This document shows, one piece after another, positions 31,101 through 43,620 of a stretch of 64,000 bases of DNA; positions within the stretch are counted from its first letter, which is position 1, and every line of letters starts with the position of its first letter. Under the pieces are notes generated by a model that did not search any database, was not told where the DNA came from, and worked only from the letters and a program-made list of their open reading frames with translations. Made by a program: the position numbers and the translations under genes. Source of the DNA: Eucommia ulmoides. Taxonomy: Eukaryota > Streptophyta > Magnoliopsida > Garryales > Eucommiaceae. The stretch spans positions 3,559,311 through 3,623,310 of the forward strand of contig CM028328.1 of assembly GCA_016647705.1 (NCBI GenBank). The letters are read 5' to 3'.

Positions 31101-32256
31101 ACCAAGTCAAGTTCTCAAATTTAACATATAATTAGACAAATTATAACTCGAACTTTGCCAAGAACACAAACCATGACCCTCAGATGCAAAAAATTCAAAA
31201 AAATTAATATGAATAAAAGAAGTTGAAGAATATGCCCAGCTAAAAATGCAATGGTAAGTCCAAGTAACTACACTCACTACAAGAAAAATGAGATTCTGCT
31301 ACGAATTTTTTGGCGACGAAACAATAATCGTCGCCAAATGTATCTATTGGCTACAAAATGAACAGTTGTAGCAAAATGTCGCATCCTTTGGCGACGAAAT
31401 GCAAATTTGTAACCATAGATGGTTAATAGGCGACGAAATTTTAGAATTCGTCGCTATTGGTCTAATCAATTCTTGGCGCCAAACAAAAAAAAGTAAAAAA
31501 TTTCCCTCTAGCGTATTGGCGACAGAAACATTTCGTCGCCATTGTGACACGGGATATTTTTTTTTATTTGGCAACGAATCCTTTCATCGCAATTTGTCAT
31601 TTCAAATGTATGGGCAACGAAATAGGTTCGTCGCTAATATAAATGAGATATAATCTCGTTTAAAATTTATTACGTGATAAAAAATATTTTTTATTTCACT
31701 ATTTTAATAAACTGTGATAATAGGTGGTATGGTTTTATCACAGTTATAATTATAACTGAGATTAATTGGGGAAAAAAAAGGCGATGGGAAAATTTTGGTC
31801 TATTATCACGGTTTACTTAACCCATGAATAAAAAAAGCGGTGGAACATTTGATGTTCTTGCTCCCATCGAAAAAAAAAAGGCGGTGGAACCCTGACTCAC
31901 TCTCTCTGATCTCTACCGTCTCACTCTCTCCCTCACCCTCACTCTCTCACCCGATCCTCCATTAATCTTCCTCTTTCTCTCCGACCTCCACCATCGCCAT
32001 CGCCATCGTCGCCATCTCCAGCCAGATTTCTCATCTTCATCACTTCGAATCGAAACGCCGTCATCGCCGAATCGATCTCCTTCACTGTCCCATTTCCCAT
32101 CGCCGACCACTCATCTACCGTTGCCATCTCTGACTAGATTTCCATCGAACGCTCTCTTTATATATGTTCTTCTTGCGATTTCTTTGTGAAATCCATACAA
32201 TCGGCGATGGAGATGGCGATGGTGTTGTTGTTGTTCGGTAGTGTATTGTATGGTTT

Positions 32257-34098
32257 GACGGTATTGAGTCATTGGTGATGATGATTCACGTTCCCTTGAG
32301 CGGATCTGAGCCATTGTTTGCCCTCACAGGTAACATTTTCTCTCAATTTTTTTGTGTTTGTGGAAACAGGTAGCAGATCTAAAGATCTTTCGATTTCAGA
32401 TCTAGGGTACCTCCGTTCATCGATTCGTTTGCCCTCACAGGTAATTTCGCTCATGGCCGTCCCTGTTTCTGACGGCTGGTTTTGATTCTGGCTTTGCATT
32501 CAATTATAGTAGTGTTTAGTGTTGCTATTGTTAGATTGATTCAGATCCTTTCAACTATTGTTGTTAGTATCTATGTTTGGATTTGCTGCCTTTGTGCAGT
32601 GTTCTTGATTTTCTTGTACAGGCAGTGTTCTCCCTGGTGAAGTCTGTGTTCTGTTATTTTATCGTTCTTGAGTTAGATCGCTCACAATTTAGTTCATTTT
32701 GAATCTTGGCTGCTGAATGCAGTTAGTGTTATTTTATTTGCCTAGTGTTATTTTTCTTTCACTGTGGTGCTTTTGTTCTCGAGATAGATGGCATTCAACC
32801 ACTGATATGTAGGCAATGGTCCTTGTTTTCTCTTTTGCTCTTGGGTTGCTGGATCAACAAGCTAATTTACAGTTCTTTATGGTTGTGCTTAGAAGGCATG
32901 TATGTTATGCTTTTTATGCATTTTGTTGTATTTGATTGCTATATTCCCTCTTTGTTTGAGGATGTTGTTTCCTTCATTTTCTGGAATTTATTGGCCCTGA
33001 TAAGTATTTTCTTTACCTATCATGTGTTTATTTGAAAATTTTCACTTGCGTGTTCTTTTTGTTTCTTCTAGCTTTTACATCTTGATTCTCCCCCCTGCCC
33101 AAGAGGACTGAAGGTTCAGGCCCGTTTGGTTGTTTTTAATTTGCAAATTGTGCTATTTCTGTTGCTGCTGCTGTTTCGACGGTATTGAGTTGTTGGTGAT
33201 GATGATTCACGCTCCCTTGAGCAGATCTGAGCCATTGTTTGCCCTCATAGGTAATATTTTCTCTCAATTTTCTTCTGTTTCTGTTGCTGCTGTTGTTTCG
33301 ACGGTATTGAGTCGTTGGTGATGATGATTCACGCTCCCTTGAGCAGATTTGAGGCATTGTTTGCCCTCACAAAATTTGGTTTCTGTTTCTGTTTCTATTT
33401 TGGTTTCTGTTGTTGCTGCTGTTTCGACGGTATTGAGTCGTTGGTGATGATGATTCACGTTCCCTTGAGCAGATCTGAGCCATTGTTTGCCCTCACAGGT
33501 AACATTGTTCACCCCAGTTCCTTTTGTGTTTGCTGCTTGAGCGAAAAAACTCAGAACTCTATGGTTTGTTTTCAAACTGATATTTTTGATTTCATTTTTG
33601 ACTTTATATTGCTATATATTGTCAGTCTCTTGCTCATTCACTTTGTGTGGCTTCATTGTGTGTCCTTCCTTCAGTGTATTGATTCTTTTGCTGTGATATT
33701 TATCTAACCACTGAACCATATTTAAGGCCCATGGAAGCAAAAAAAATCGACAGAGTATGGAATTATTACTCAATGCATTATCCCTTAAAGGGTTAATGAT
33801 CAATATCTGATAAATGTGCTTCTCAAAATCAATGCTAAGGTATGATCCTAATAGTGTAATATAGTTTGTTGTGATTATGAATAATTGAATACCGTCCATT
33901 TTGTTGCTGCTGCTGTTGTTGTTGTTTCCGTTTCTGTTGCTGCTTCTGTTCTGGTTTTGGTTTTGGTTTCTGTTTCTGTTTCTATTTTGGTTTCTGTTTC
34001 TGTTGCTGCTGCTGTTTCGACGGTATTGAGTCGTTGGTGATGATGATTCACGCTCCCTTGAGCAGATCTGAGCCATTGTTTGCCCTCACAAGTAACAT
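32257..34098. repeat. Five dispersed copies of an about 80-bp block inside CACTA
   Basis: Block 'gacggtattgagtcgttggt' through 'gatgatgattcacg' and 'ccattgtttgccctcacag' recurs at about 32257-32340, 33178-33260, 33299-33371, 33425-33505 and 34018-34098, each on the same strand. Most are preceded by (TTTCTG)n/(CTG)n-type microsatellites, and several end in 'cacaggtaac', which looks like a splice donor. A shorter partial copy is near 32430-32445. The Glu/Arg/Thr-rich minus-strand ORFs here are translations of these repeats. Confidence 0.85.
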
Positions 34099-34751
34099 TT
34101 TCTCTCAATTTTCTTGTGCTTGTAGAAACAAGTAACATCTTCATCTTCACAGATTTTGTTGTGTATAAATTCAGCTGCAAACCGTAGAGCTCCGCCTGCT
34201 CGGGGCTAGCTGTCGTTAGAATGATTGCGTCCTTTGTTGTGTATAAATTCTTAAATATCCATTTTTGAATTAATTGGCTATTATTTTTATGCTTGAGTTT
34301 TTCTGTCTGATATTAGGTGATTTCACGATCTGCAAATCATTTTGTGGATTTGGGAGATGGAATCATCAGGCAGCGGAGGAGGCATTGTTGGATAAGGCAA
34401 CGTTACAAAGAGATACCCTAAACCAGGTATCTCTTCAATTACGATATATTTTGTTTATGCTACCAAATTTCAGAACAAATTTTTTAAAACAGTTTTTGTT
34501 TATGTGTTGTTCGTTGTTTTTAATCGCTGCTTTCTGTTTATTACTTACGTTTCTCTTCCAAATAGAAACAGAAATTTGGGAAAAACCTTGTTCTACTTTT
34601 AGAAATTTATCATTAAAAAAATTAGGATTATAAAAACATTAAAACACTAAATAAACAGTTTGTTTACTAAGTTATTTTGTAATGAAGCTAACTGTTTTCA
34701 TGTTGGTTGCCTATTGACTACTAATGCATATGTGTACCTAATGCATAGTCA

Positions 34752-34915
34752 TATATGTTTGTTTCTGTTTCTGTTTCTGTGTTTCTGTTTTTCTGTTTCT
34801 GTTTATATTTTTGCTCCCATAATAATTAGTAATGCAGGTTTCGGTTTTGGTTTCGGTTTCTGTTTCTGTATTTCTTTCTGTTTCTGTTGCTGTTTCTGTG
34901 CCTTTTTTGCATGTG
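34752..34915. repeat. (TTTCTG)n-type microsatellite
   Basis: Imperfect hexamer runs (tttctg, ttttgg) within the CACTA interior, the same type as those before the repeated blocks. Confidence 0.85.
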
Positions 34916-35893
34916 TTTATTTTCAAACATTAGGGGCAAAAATATAATGAATGAAAGGAGGTTGGGAGGAGGAAACATATCTACCCATAGTATTTATTTG
35001 TATAGTTTTGTATTAATTACAATACCATTTTTTGTTTTGAATGAAAGGAGGTTAGGATTCACAGACAAGGGCATTAGCGTAAAAAAACATGGATCTCCGT
35101 CGTCGTCGGCTCCTTATCTCCGTCTCGTGCTGATCTGCCTTCATCAACAGCTTGCCGCTCGTCCCTAGCTTCGATTTCGTCGCTAGCTCGTTGCTTAACT
35201 TCGTCAATATTCTACCTTCACCGACGCCGTCTTGTACTTTCTTTGACGCCGATCTCTCTCTCTCTCTCTCGGCTACTGTCTTAAAAAACTAAATTAATCT
35301 TCAATGTCCACTTCGATTTGTATAGATACTTAATTTCCCGCTCATGATTATACTTGTTCAATGTCCAAACGGTTATACTTGTCCAATGTCCAAACGATTT
35401 GATGTATTTTTGGGTTTTGTAATTTATATTGATTTGTTTGTATTTATTGTGTCATTTGTAATATATGTGGATTTATAATTAACAGAAAAATGAATTTTAA
35501 TTAACAGAAAAAAGTAATTTATATTGATTTTTTTCCCGCCTTCATATATCTTTTGGCGACAAAAATAATTTCGTCGCCAAAAAATTTCCGGCCATTTAAG
35601 TCCTTTTTTGGTGACGAAATTTTTCGTCGCCAATATGTAATTCCCGTAATTTTTAATCACTTTTTGGCTACGAAATCAATTTATTAGCTACAAATTTAGT
35701 TACGAAATAATTCGTTGCTAAATAGTAGTCTTGCGCGACGGAACTAAAATTCGTCACCAAAAATCCTGCTACGGCACATAGGCTACGGAATTGGAACAAT
35801 AATTTTTTCGTCGTTAAAACGTTTTCGTTACGAAATTAGGGTTTTGGCTACAATTTTTTTTTGTAGCCAAATCCCATTTTTCTTGTAGTGACT

Positions 35894-38800
35894 GCAAGAT
35901 TCCAAAATTTAAAGGAAACAAAAATAATAAGTATTTGAACATCTAAAACTTCCCAGATTCTCCCCATTTGAAGAAAATCTTAATATTTGTCCAAAGTTCT
36001 CTTATATTGACACAAATACTTAAAAAAGAAGAAACAAAAAATTGAAATTGAACATGAAAATTGAATTTGAAACAACAAAAACTCGGGACAAAATGAACCA
36101 AACAGTAAAAATTAGATTATTTGTGACATACCAATCTGAATGGCTATGATTAAAAAAATATTTTCATTTGGAAACAAAAACATTAATTAGAAATTAGGAA
36201 GAAAAGAAATATAAAGAAAATAAGCCCTATTTCAAATACAAAGAAATAGAAATTCAAATTTTAAAATATGTAAAAGTGGAAATTAGAAATAAACAAAAAT
36301 GAGAACGAAAACATAATTTAAAAATATGAATCAGGGGGACATACCAGAAGCGAGAGAGGGAGAGAAAAATTGAGTTGGAGGCAAAAATAATAAAAATAAA
36401 TTAATTCAGCAACTTGGATAAATAAAAATATTTGATTCACAATTGAAATTACTAATTTACAACAAAACAAAGTCCAATAATTCTAGAATTATATAAAAAT
36501 CATGTAATTCTAAAATTAGTTAAACTACAAAAACAATATTCAAACAGAAGAAAACCTTTAAATAAATCAATAATGATGAAACCAGAAGTACCTACTCCAA
36601 TTAGAATAGATGTGAAACCAAAGCAATTGAAAAAAAAATTACGAAAAAAAATGAGTTTCTAAGTTGTCCTTTGTATACAAAAAGACACAATTAAACCTAT
36701 TTCCACAATCTTGTAACCTAATTGCTTCATAAATTGAATTAAATTATAAAGATAATTTTCATAAACCTAATTTCACATATTGAACAGAAATTAATGCGTC
36801 AAACATAACTCTTAGACTATCTAACCAAACAATGAATTCAACAAACTCCATGTTTACCTATGGTTTTTGACTTGATAAGATCTAATTTACCTGATACATG
36901 TTGGACATTTGGGCTCTTTAATAATTTATTATGAAAAACTTTAAGATAGTAAAATTGAAAAATTCATAAAAAGCAGTACATAATTTATGAGTTGAATTGT
37001 TTAGAAATATATGAAGTTTTTTTTTTAAAACTATTGCACCGAACACAAATTTAATTTTAAACTAAATTCAAATCTTCAACTACATTCAAATCTTCAAAAT
37101 AGCAATCTCAACTAAATACCTCAACTGCAGGAGGCGGTGTTCTGGTGCCCACCCACCCCTTTGCTCCAAATGGCCACCTCTTCTATAAGTTGAATCACCT
37201 ACATAATTGACAAAATGCAAAGAGATCAACAATCCTAAAAATAAAGAGAAAATTACAGGTTGTGGCATTTAGTGTTTCTGTTCCAAGAACACTTGGAACA
37301 AAAACCGAAACGCTGGAACAAAATCAATTTTTTATTCCATGTTTTCCAAAAACAATAATTTGGGGAACAAAAACACTAAACAAATAGGGCGCTGAAATAA
37401 ATAAAGACCGTAAATGAGGACATATGAAAAATTAATGTAACCTCTTGTGATAATAGGGCATGTTATCGGTCGACCTTATTAGGCTTCCATGTTTTGGAGA
37501 ACATGCCGCCGAGATTTCCCAAAAGTTTTTCACCCTGAAATTATTCAAATCAAATATATTCATATCATAATTCAACACAAAAAAATTGAGCAAAAAAATA
37601 TGTATATTCATATCGTAATTCAACTTCATAAATGAATGTTATTGATGCAATTGAGAAATACCAATACTAAATATAAATTCAGGCTTGGAAACTGTAGCTG
37701 TGGTTGTAGCTATAGTTGTATCTATATAGGTTTTATCCATACAATATGTTTCTCATTGTAAAGTGCAAACAACATTGATTCACTGCATTTGGCATTACAG
37801 CCCCTATTTTGATCTTTTTTTTTCCTTCGACTATTTGATAAATTATGACCGTAACATGAAGTAAACAAATCAAAACGAAAATGAAATGTAGCAAATTGCA
37901 AAAGAAAACGAAACATGCAACAAATCAAAATGAAACCAATTGCCAATCAAAATGAGATTATTTAGGAAAGAAAATAGAAGGAAAAAAGAAATGTAACATA
38001 CCTGAAGGCTGGAAATTGAAATTTGATGCTGAACCTGGAAATCAAAGCGAAACCCACCTTGAAGATCAAAATGAACCAAACCTGAAAACATAAATAAAAT
38101 GCAGAAACCCAACGCGAATCCCCAAATTTCAACCACTGTTGAGTCCTTGCAAATAAACATTGAAGGAAAGATGTGGAGAATTTACCAAGATGGGGAAGAG
38201 TTCTTGGTGAAAGTATTTGCCACATATAGCTTCCCCTTTGATAGACTGGTTTTATGGCCGTCTTAACGATCAACCTCGCCTTGAGAGGAAAATGGTAAAT
38301 GTTAATAAATTAAAATAAAGAAATGATACAATAAAAAATAAGCAATGGTCTTTAAATCAACATATCTAGGGGAAAACAATAAACTTATTTTGTCTAGGGG
38401 GGAGAGAGAGACAGAGATCTGTGTATGAAACAATGGTCAGGTTATTGTGATGCTGCTCCGATGGGGGGCTATTGAGGCAAATTGACGATTAGCTAGAGAG
38501 AAGACGGGTTAGGGGGAAAGAGACAAAGGGATTGCGCTAACTTGGAACCCAATTCAACGCCCTCCTCTTCGCCGCTCAATTCAACACCCTCATTTTCCAA
38601 ACCTTCATCAGTCAAAACATAAAATCTGGGAACATTATCAATATTATTTAGCAAATACTCAAGAATTAACCAAGAAATTAAAAATAAAATAAAATCAAAG
38701 GGACTGGAGTTTCTGAAAAATAAATAAATAAATCAGATTTAAGTTCAAACTAAAATCAGATTTAGGTGATAAATGATAATGGACAACACCTTTACCTTCA

Positions 38801-39757
38801 GATCTGCAGTAGGAGGAGATGGACGACGACTTCCAATTAGCGGTGGACAATGGTTGTGGATTGGTTGGCGGCAACGATTGTGGATCTAAAGATAACGGTG
38901 AAAATGTATGATAGGAACATCAGAGCGATTGTCATTCTATGAGGAGAGAGGCGAAGAGAGAGAGAAGCTTATTGTGAGGACGTGGAGGTGCGTGGGTTTG
39001 TTAGCGAGAGGATGGATTTACCGATGGTTGAGATGTAGGATCGAGAGAGAGAGAAATCGAAGAGGTACGGTGGCATGATAGCGATGGCGATAGTTAGAGG
39101 TAGAGGAGATCCGCTTGCATGTTAGAGAGACGAAGTGAGAGAAATAAAAGAGAGAGCGATGGGGAGCGGTGTTACCGTGAGACCTTGCCCATTCGTCCAG
39201 GCCATTAGTGCATGCACATTGAAGCTTGGAAATTTTTAATTAGGGCAGATGCTATACAGTTGTTCAACATTGACGGGAACGGCGACGATCGCTGTATACA
39301 GAGGACATTGAAGCTGGATAAGAGGAATGGTGACGATCGTTGCCTAATGGAACCTCGAGGGTTTCGCCTGAGAGAGCAAAGAATAAGAGAACCGCGAGAA
39401 GGGAAATAGAACGGCGATGAAGGTAATGACAATGGTGTAGTGGCAGTGGCAGTCTGCAAAAGAAAAGAGAGAGGGATAATTAGAGCTTTTTTGGGGTTGG
39501 AGGAAATTTGGTTTTGTTTGAATCGTTGGATCTTAATTGGGATTAGGGATTAGAGTTTTTGAAATTTTGTTTAATTTGAATCATCGGATCTAATTTAATC
39601 AAGGATTAAAAATGTCCCCTAGTATCATTCAATTTCGATCGTTAGATATTCGATTCAATGGTCTAAAATGTCTCAAATATAAAATGTCTCCAGGTGCAAT
39701 CTCAACCGTTAGATATTCGATCCGACGGCTCAAAATGTCTCAAAATGTAAATATGTT

Positions 39758-39760
<3 letters not shown>
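35894..39760. other. Right part of the candidate Helitron, no gene
   Basis: AT-rich, without recognisable coding motifs. Short ORFs (for example around 37870-38273 minus) lack domains. Around 38380-39480 the sequence is richer in GA and GC (gagagag tracts, 'gatggcgatgg' words), reminiscent of gene 5' ends, and could be captured DNA. At 39600-39750 the phrases 'aaaatgtctc' and 'ttagatattcgat' occur more than once. Confidence 0.5.

Positions 39761-39761
<1 letters not shown>

Positions 39762-39814
<53 letters not shown>
39762..39814. repeat. (TA)n microsatellite next to the proposed Helitron 5' end
   Basis: Pure TA run, the counterpart of the TA run at 29283-29304 on the other side of the candidate Helitron. 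Confidence 0.95.
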
Positions 39815-39820
<6 letters not shown>

Positions 39821-39892
39821 TTAGTTTAGTACTTTCTCTCTCTACAATCGTTTTTATATTGTTTCTTTCAAGATAATAATAAATTATGATGT

Positions 39893-40916
39893 TTAATGAT
39901 AGTTGTGATAGATAGAGGTTCAATTGTTTTTTGTGATAGATAGATATTCGATGGTTTTAAGTGATAAGGGTTTTGAGGGTCAGAAAGTACTGAGAGGTAT
40001 CTTAGTAAATGTAAACGGAGGGCGTTACACAAAATGTATCTAAAGAGTCTGAAAAGAGAGAAGATGAAAGAACAATCAACTTGTGTAAGGGAGAAAGAGA
40101 CCTAAGTCACGTAGTCATTGGACTGACTGTATGACCTCGGACTTATTTTAGGCTACGTCTTTAAATTCTAGGGATTCTTTAACTCTTTTTTGTAAGAATG
40201 TATTGGTTTTTTTTTTTTTTTTTTTGGTTGTTGAATTAATCTGAAGTTGTGTTATTTACAATGCTATCATTAAATATCATTAGTGACGCAATAAACAGTT
40301 TCCATAGTGACCTACATTCAAGGTCAAGTCAACCCATCATGTTGACAACTCTCTCTTATGTGCGAGCAAGTAGGGGTGTGTGGTCGACACGTCCCCGCAG
40401 GCACTACATTTCATCTGTCATTGCACAATCTCTATAGAATCCTCAAGATAGTGAATCTTTATTGTGATTCCGCATTCTGAGGGGGTCGAGGATGTTAATG
40501 TCTTGTGTACGGATTGAATTTCATACAACTTAGGGGAGCAGTTGTTGTGGTTTTTCTCTCACATGGCTCTTTGAATTTGTGGGGCGTATAGGAGCACTTG
40601 CGATGATCTTTCTCTCAGGACTTCTAGATTTGTGAGCCATGTCGTGACGATGATGGGTGTTTGATTGGTTTTTTCGGTTGTCGGAGGGGTAGTTCGTTAG
40701 GGATAATATTAAAATGTGTATTTAATGATATTAACAAAATATAGGAGTTCAAAGAATAGTAATCCCAATGTAAAAGAGATGCGTGGTGTAATTATTCCAT
40801 ATTGAGGGTGTATAGTGTAAATAGTAAATATGGCAGGTATTAAATTTAAGGTTATATTTATAAAATATGATATTTAAATAATATTTTTATACATTTCTAT
40901 ATTTAAGCTTATTATT

Positions 40917-40953
<37 letters not shown>

Positions 40954-41220
40954 ATACATATGTAGAATATGGTTTCATAGAAAATCACTACCAGTCTTTG
41001 GCCAGGTAGGTGCCGGTGCCAGAATTTGGCCACACATGGTGGCAGTGGTGACATCGAATTCCCATCATATGGGGTGGCACCAGATTTTGAGCAAGCAACC
41101 CGGCACCGACATTGGATTCTAGTCATGCAGGGCGGTATCGATGCCCAATTCTAGGCACGCCGGCTTTGGCACAGAATTCTGGCGGCACAACGCCTGAAAA
41201 TGTGAGCCCGTGACATTAAG
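39893..41220 (+). repeat. 1.3-kb dispersed repeat, copy 1
   Basis: Matches 46035-47235 in the same orientation and order: 'gggtcagaaagtactgaga', 'cattggactgactgtatgacc', 'cacgtcccc', 'tgtacggattgaatttc', 'tttaatgatattaacaaaat', a CTAT microsatellite, and then a GC-rich tail with 'ggcacc...gaattc' words. Origin unknown; it may be two ends of a decayed element or a segmental duplication. Confidence 0.75.
40917..40955. repeat. (CTAT)n microsatellite
   Basis: Tetranucleotide run within the dispersed repeat; the other copy (about 46940-46970) has a shorter CTAT/CATA run. Confidence 0.95.
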
Positions 41221-41374
41221 GTTAGAAGCCTCGTGGGAATCAGGCACCAAGACTTGAACTCATACTGGGCCAGTTCATTATTGTTCTCCTTTGGAATTGA
41301 TTTTAGTTATAGGTAATATTACTGTGGACATTGGACTTGACTACTATTAACTAAAGTGATATTTTATTTTCGTG

Positions 41375-41660
41375 TTTTGAGCATTGATTTGAATACCATC
41401 CGTTTTGTTTGTTACTGATGGTGGCCATTTGATTCTTCTTTTCTCTCCCATCCCATCTGGATTTTTGTGGCTAATGTTGATCAACCATTTAGAGAGACCG
41501 TTTGTGGTCCTGCTTATGAAGCCTACTTTGAACATTCAAACTCTCATGGACATCAGAACCTCCGAAGTAGCCTACTTTGAACATTCAAACCTCAGTGTTT
41601 CCATTTTCTATTCCCAAAAGGACCAGGACGACTTGGGTCTCTGCCTGCTATGAGGACTTG
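41375..41660 (+). pseudogene. S-RLK 5'-leader fragment
   Basis: Plus-strand piece matching the region just upstream of the left-edge S-RLK start codon (about 2300-2760, minus). Shared phrases are 'ttttgagcattgat', 'gtggctaatgttgatcaacc', 'tttgtggtcctgctt', 'gaagcctactttgaacattc' (a diverged form) and 'gacttgggtct'. A short internal duplication ('cctactttgaacattcaaac' twice) is specific to this copy. No S-RLK coding sequence follows; the neighbourhood becomes unrelated repeat DNA after about 41690. Confidence 0.65.
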
Positions 41661-41699
41661 ATTTTTTATTTAAAACTGATAAATTTGTGGAATACTGGA

Positions 41700-42480
41700 A
41701 AAACCCATGGAGAAGCATGAGAACATCAAATTTACTTAAAACTAATAAATTAATCGCTTAGCATAGTTTATCTAATTAAGTCGTATCTATACCAATAAAA
41801 CTAATTGCAAAACTGTTAGATCTAAAACACATGTATTAGATTTAACATTACTGATATGAATAAATTCAGATCTAAATTTCTACAAGATTATTTAGAACAT
41901 AAATTTATTCAGGCAAATATTTAAAACCGAAATCATTGTTCTACAATCTTGCACACATAGGAATAAAATATAATTAAACAAGAATAAAATTTACATAGAT
42001 AAATTGGAAAGAGTATAGACCCTAAACTGATTGAAGAGCTTAGCAGATCATAGAGATGATGTTCTTCATTTTCTCTTTGATTTTCAATAAACACCCCATT
42101 GAATATTCGAACCAAGATCCAGCCGAAGAAAATGAATGAGAAAAGAAATAAATAAATAAATAATGAAGAAGATAGAAGAAAACCTACTGCTGAAACCCAC
42201 GGCCCAAGAGAAATAATAAAAAAATAAATAAATAACAAAAGTCATACATAATGAAAAAAAGAAAATAAATAAGGTCTTCCCCCTACTATTCACTGCCGAA
42301 TCACTTTTCCAAATTTGATTCCCTTTAATTTCATATTTAAGGGCCATAAATGGTCATGATAGGCCTTTTTTTTTTTTTTTTTTCAAAGGTAACGTTCACT
42401 TTTGGATTGTGTGATGTTTCTTAATTTCAATGATGGCTCCAATTGGTAATGGTTCCCTTAATTAGGGTACCGTTACGCAC
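41700..42480. repeat. Dispersed LTR-like repeat, copy 1
   Basis: Matches about 61885-62450 and, more weakly, 62930-63000: 'tttatctaattaagtcgtat', 'aactaattgcaaaactgtta', 'gaacataaatttattcagg', 'gggccataaatggtcatg'. At the other locus the preceding sequence has the 'ggggtcgatccacaaggatt' phrase common near LTR starts of plant gypsy elements, so this is probably a solo or truncated LTR. Confidence 0.5.
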
Positions 42481-42659
42481 TTCACAATTGGGTCGGGCAC
42501 AATTTAGTGAGTCGGATCATGGTCGGGTCGTAGTTTTGCTCTGTTTTGTCAATTTTCTTCGCTCTTTTTTTTATATTTCTTTATTCTGTAACTTGTACTT
42601 GCAAAATTAATAAATTGTATTATTACTAATTAAAAATTAATAAAATTATAAGATAAGGG

Positions 42660-43620
42660 TTGAATTTCGGTATAAAATTGAGACTGATTTATATTGTCTT
42701 CTATGTAAATTGTTAAGTTATATTTTAATACTAAATTGTAATTTTTTTTTATTTATTAAAATTGATAATTTCATAATGTTAAATGGATCAAGTAAGATTT
42801 CACATGTGGAAACTGATTTTTATTAATATCCTGTTATGTCATAGTTGTATCTCGACAGGAGGACACATTCTACGAGATGTTGTTGACATTATTGTATTGA
42901 GACTTGACATGAGTAGTTGAATATGGTGTTGATTATCAATATGATGTGGTCAAATATGTTATTGACTATCAGTATGATGTGGTCAAATATGTTGTTGACT
43001 ATCAGTATGATAGGGTTGAATAAATTGTTGACTATAAGTATGATATGGTGAGACCTGATAAGGGGGCAAGTCCTGTAGGTGGTTGAACATGTCGTTGAGT
43101 ATTAGTATGATGTAGTGGTTTATACTACGTGATTGATATATTGTTGTTGATTGGTTGATATATGGATTGATAAATTGTTGTTGATTGTCAGTATGATATG
43201 GTGATTTGTACCACGTATGTGCTCCTACCATTAGAGATATTGAATAGCTCTGACATTAGCAACCTTAGACTATGCAGATATGCAGGTAACAATATTGTAT
43301 TGTCATAACTCCCGATCGTGAGGTAAAGCGATCCTGTGACTAACAAGGAAGTATGCGTGGTATTTTATTATATAAAAATAAAAACGATGAATTGATTTCA
43401 ATTTAGTTGTTGTATTATGATGATATTTGGGGATTTTTATACCGCTCGATGTGTGGTTATATTTTGTTGGAAAGAGGATTCTGATAAAAGTATTTGACTC
43501 ATAAATTATTTTTATATTATGAAGACTCTACACCGATAAAATATTTTATCTCAATTAATTCAGGTAGATACTGGTTTACTACTAGCGATAGGTAGAGTCA
43601 GAGTGTGGTATGATTGTTGA
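42660..43620 (+). repeat. Degenerate duplicated segment, copy 1, with 36-bp minisatellite
   Basis: Matches about 44790-45560 in order: 'aatgttaaatggatcaagta', 'atctcgacaggaggacac', 'gacctgataagggggcaag', 'gtaccacgt', 'gactcccgatcgtgaggtaa', 'caccgataaaatatttt'. At about 42920-43060 there is a tandem run of 'gttgactatcagtatgat' units of about 36 bp. No coding content. Confidence 0.65.

Larger units (their letters stand above)
31275..35890. mobile_element. Non-autonomous CACTA (En/Spm) transposon, TSD act
   Basis: Terminal inverted repeats of 16 bp, cactacaagaaaaatg, at 31275 and inverted at 35875-35890, flanked by act (31272-31274 and 35891-35893). Both ends carry many subterminal copies of 'ggcgacgaaa' and its reverse complement, the usual pattern for transposase binding in this superfamily. 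The 4.6-kb interior has no transposase. It holds GC-richer, CT-rich DNA at about 31890-32340 and 35080-35270 that may be captured gene 5' sequence, and a repeated exon-like block (32257-34098). Inserted within the candidate Helitron. Confidence 0.92.
29311..39761 (-). mobile_element. Candidate Helitron (minus strand), host of the CACTA insertion
   Basis: On the minus strand the 3' end has the usual Helitron shape: a hairpin with 11-bp perfect arms (29320-29330 and 29333-29343), a short spacer, then CTAG at 29311-29314 followed by T. A matching 5' end (TC, preceded by A) is proposed at 39760-39761. There the left flank (TA)n and the right flank (TA)n fit together as one interrupted AT tract, as expected for insertion between A and T. 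Near this end are repeated 'aaaatgtctc' and 'cgttagatattcgat' phrases. No Rep/helicase ORF is present, so it would be non-autonomous. The 3' end is stronger evidence than the 5' end. Confidence 0.55.

Noticed and set aside
33264-34180. Arg/Ser/Glu/Thr-rich minus-strand ORFs of about 100-150 codons
   Set aside because: They are translations of the repeated block and TTTCTG microsatellites inside the CACTA element.
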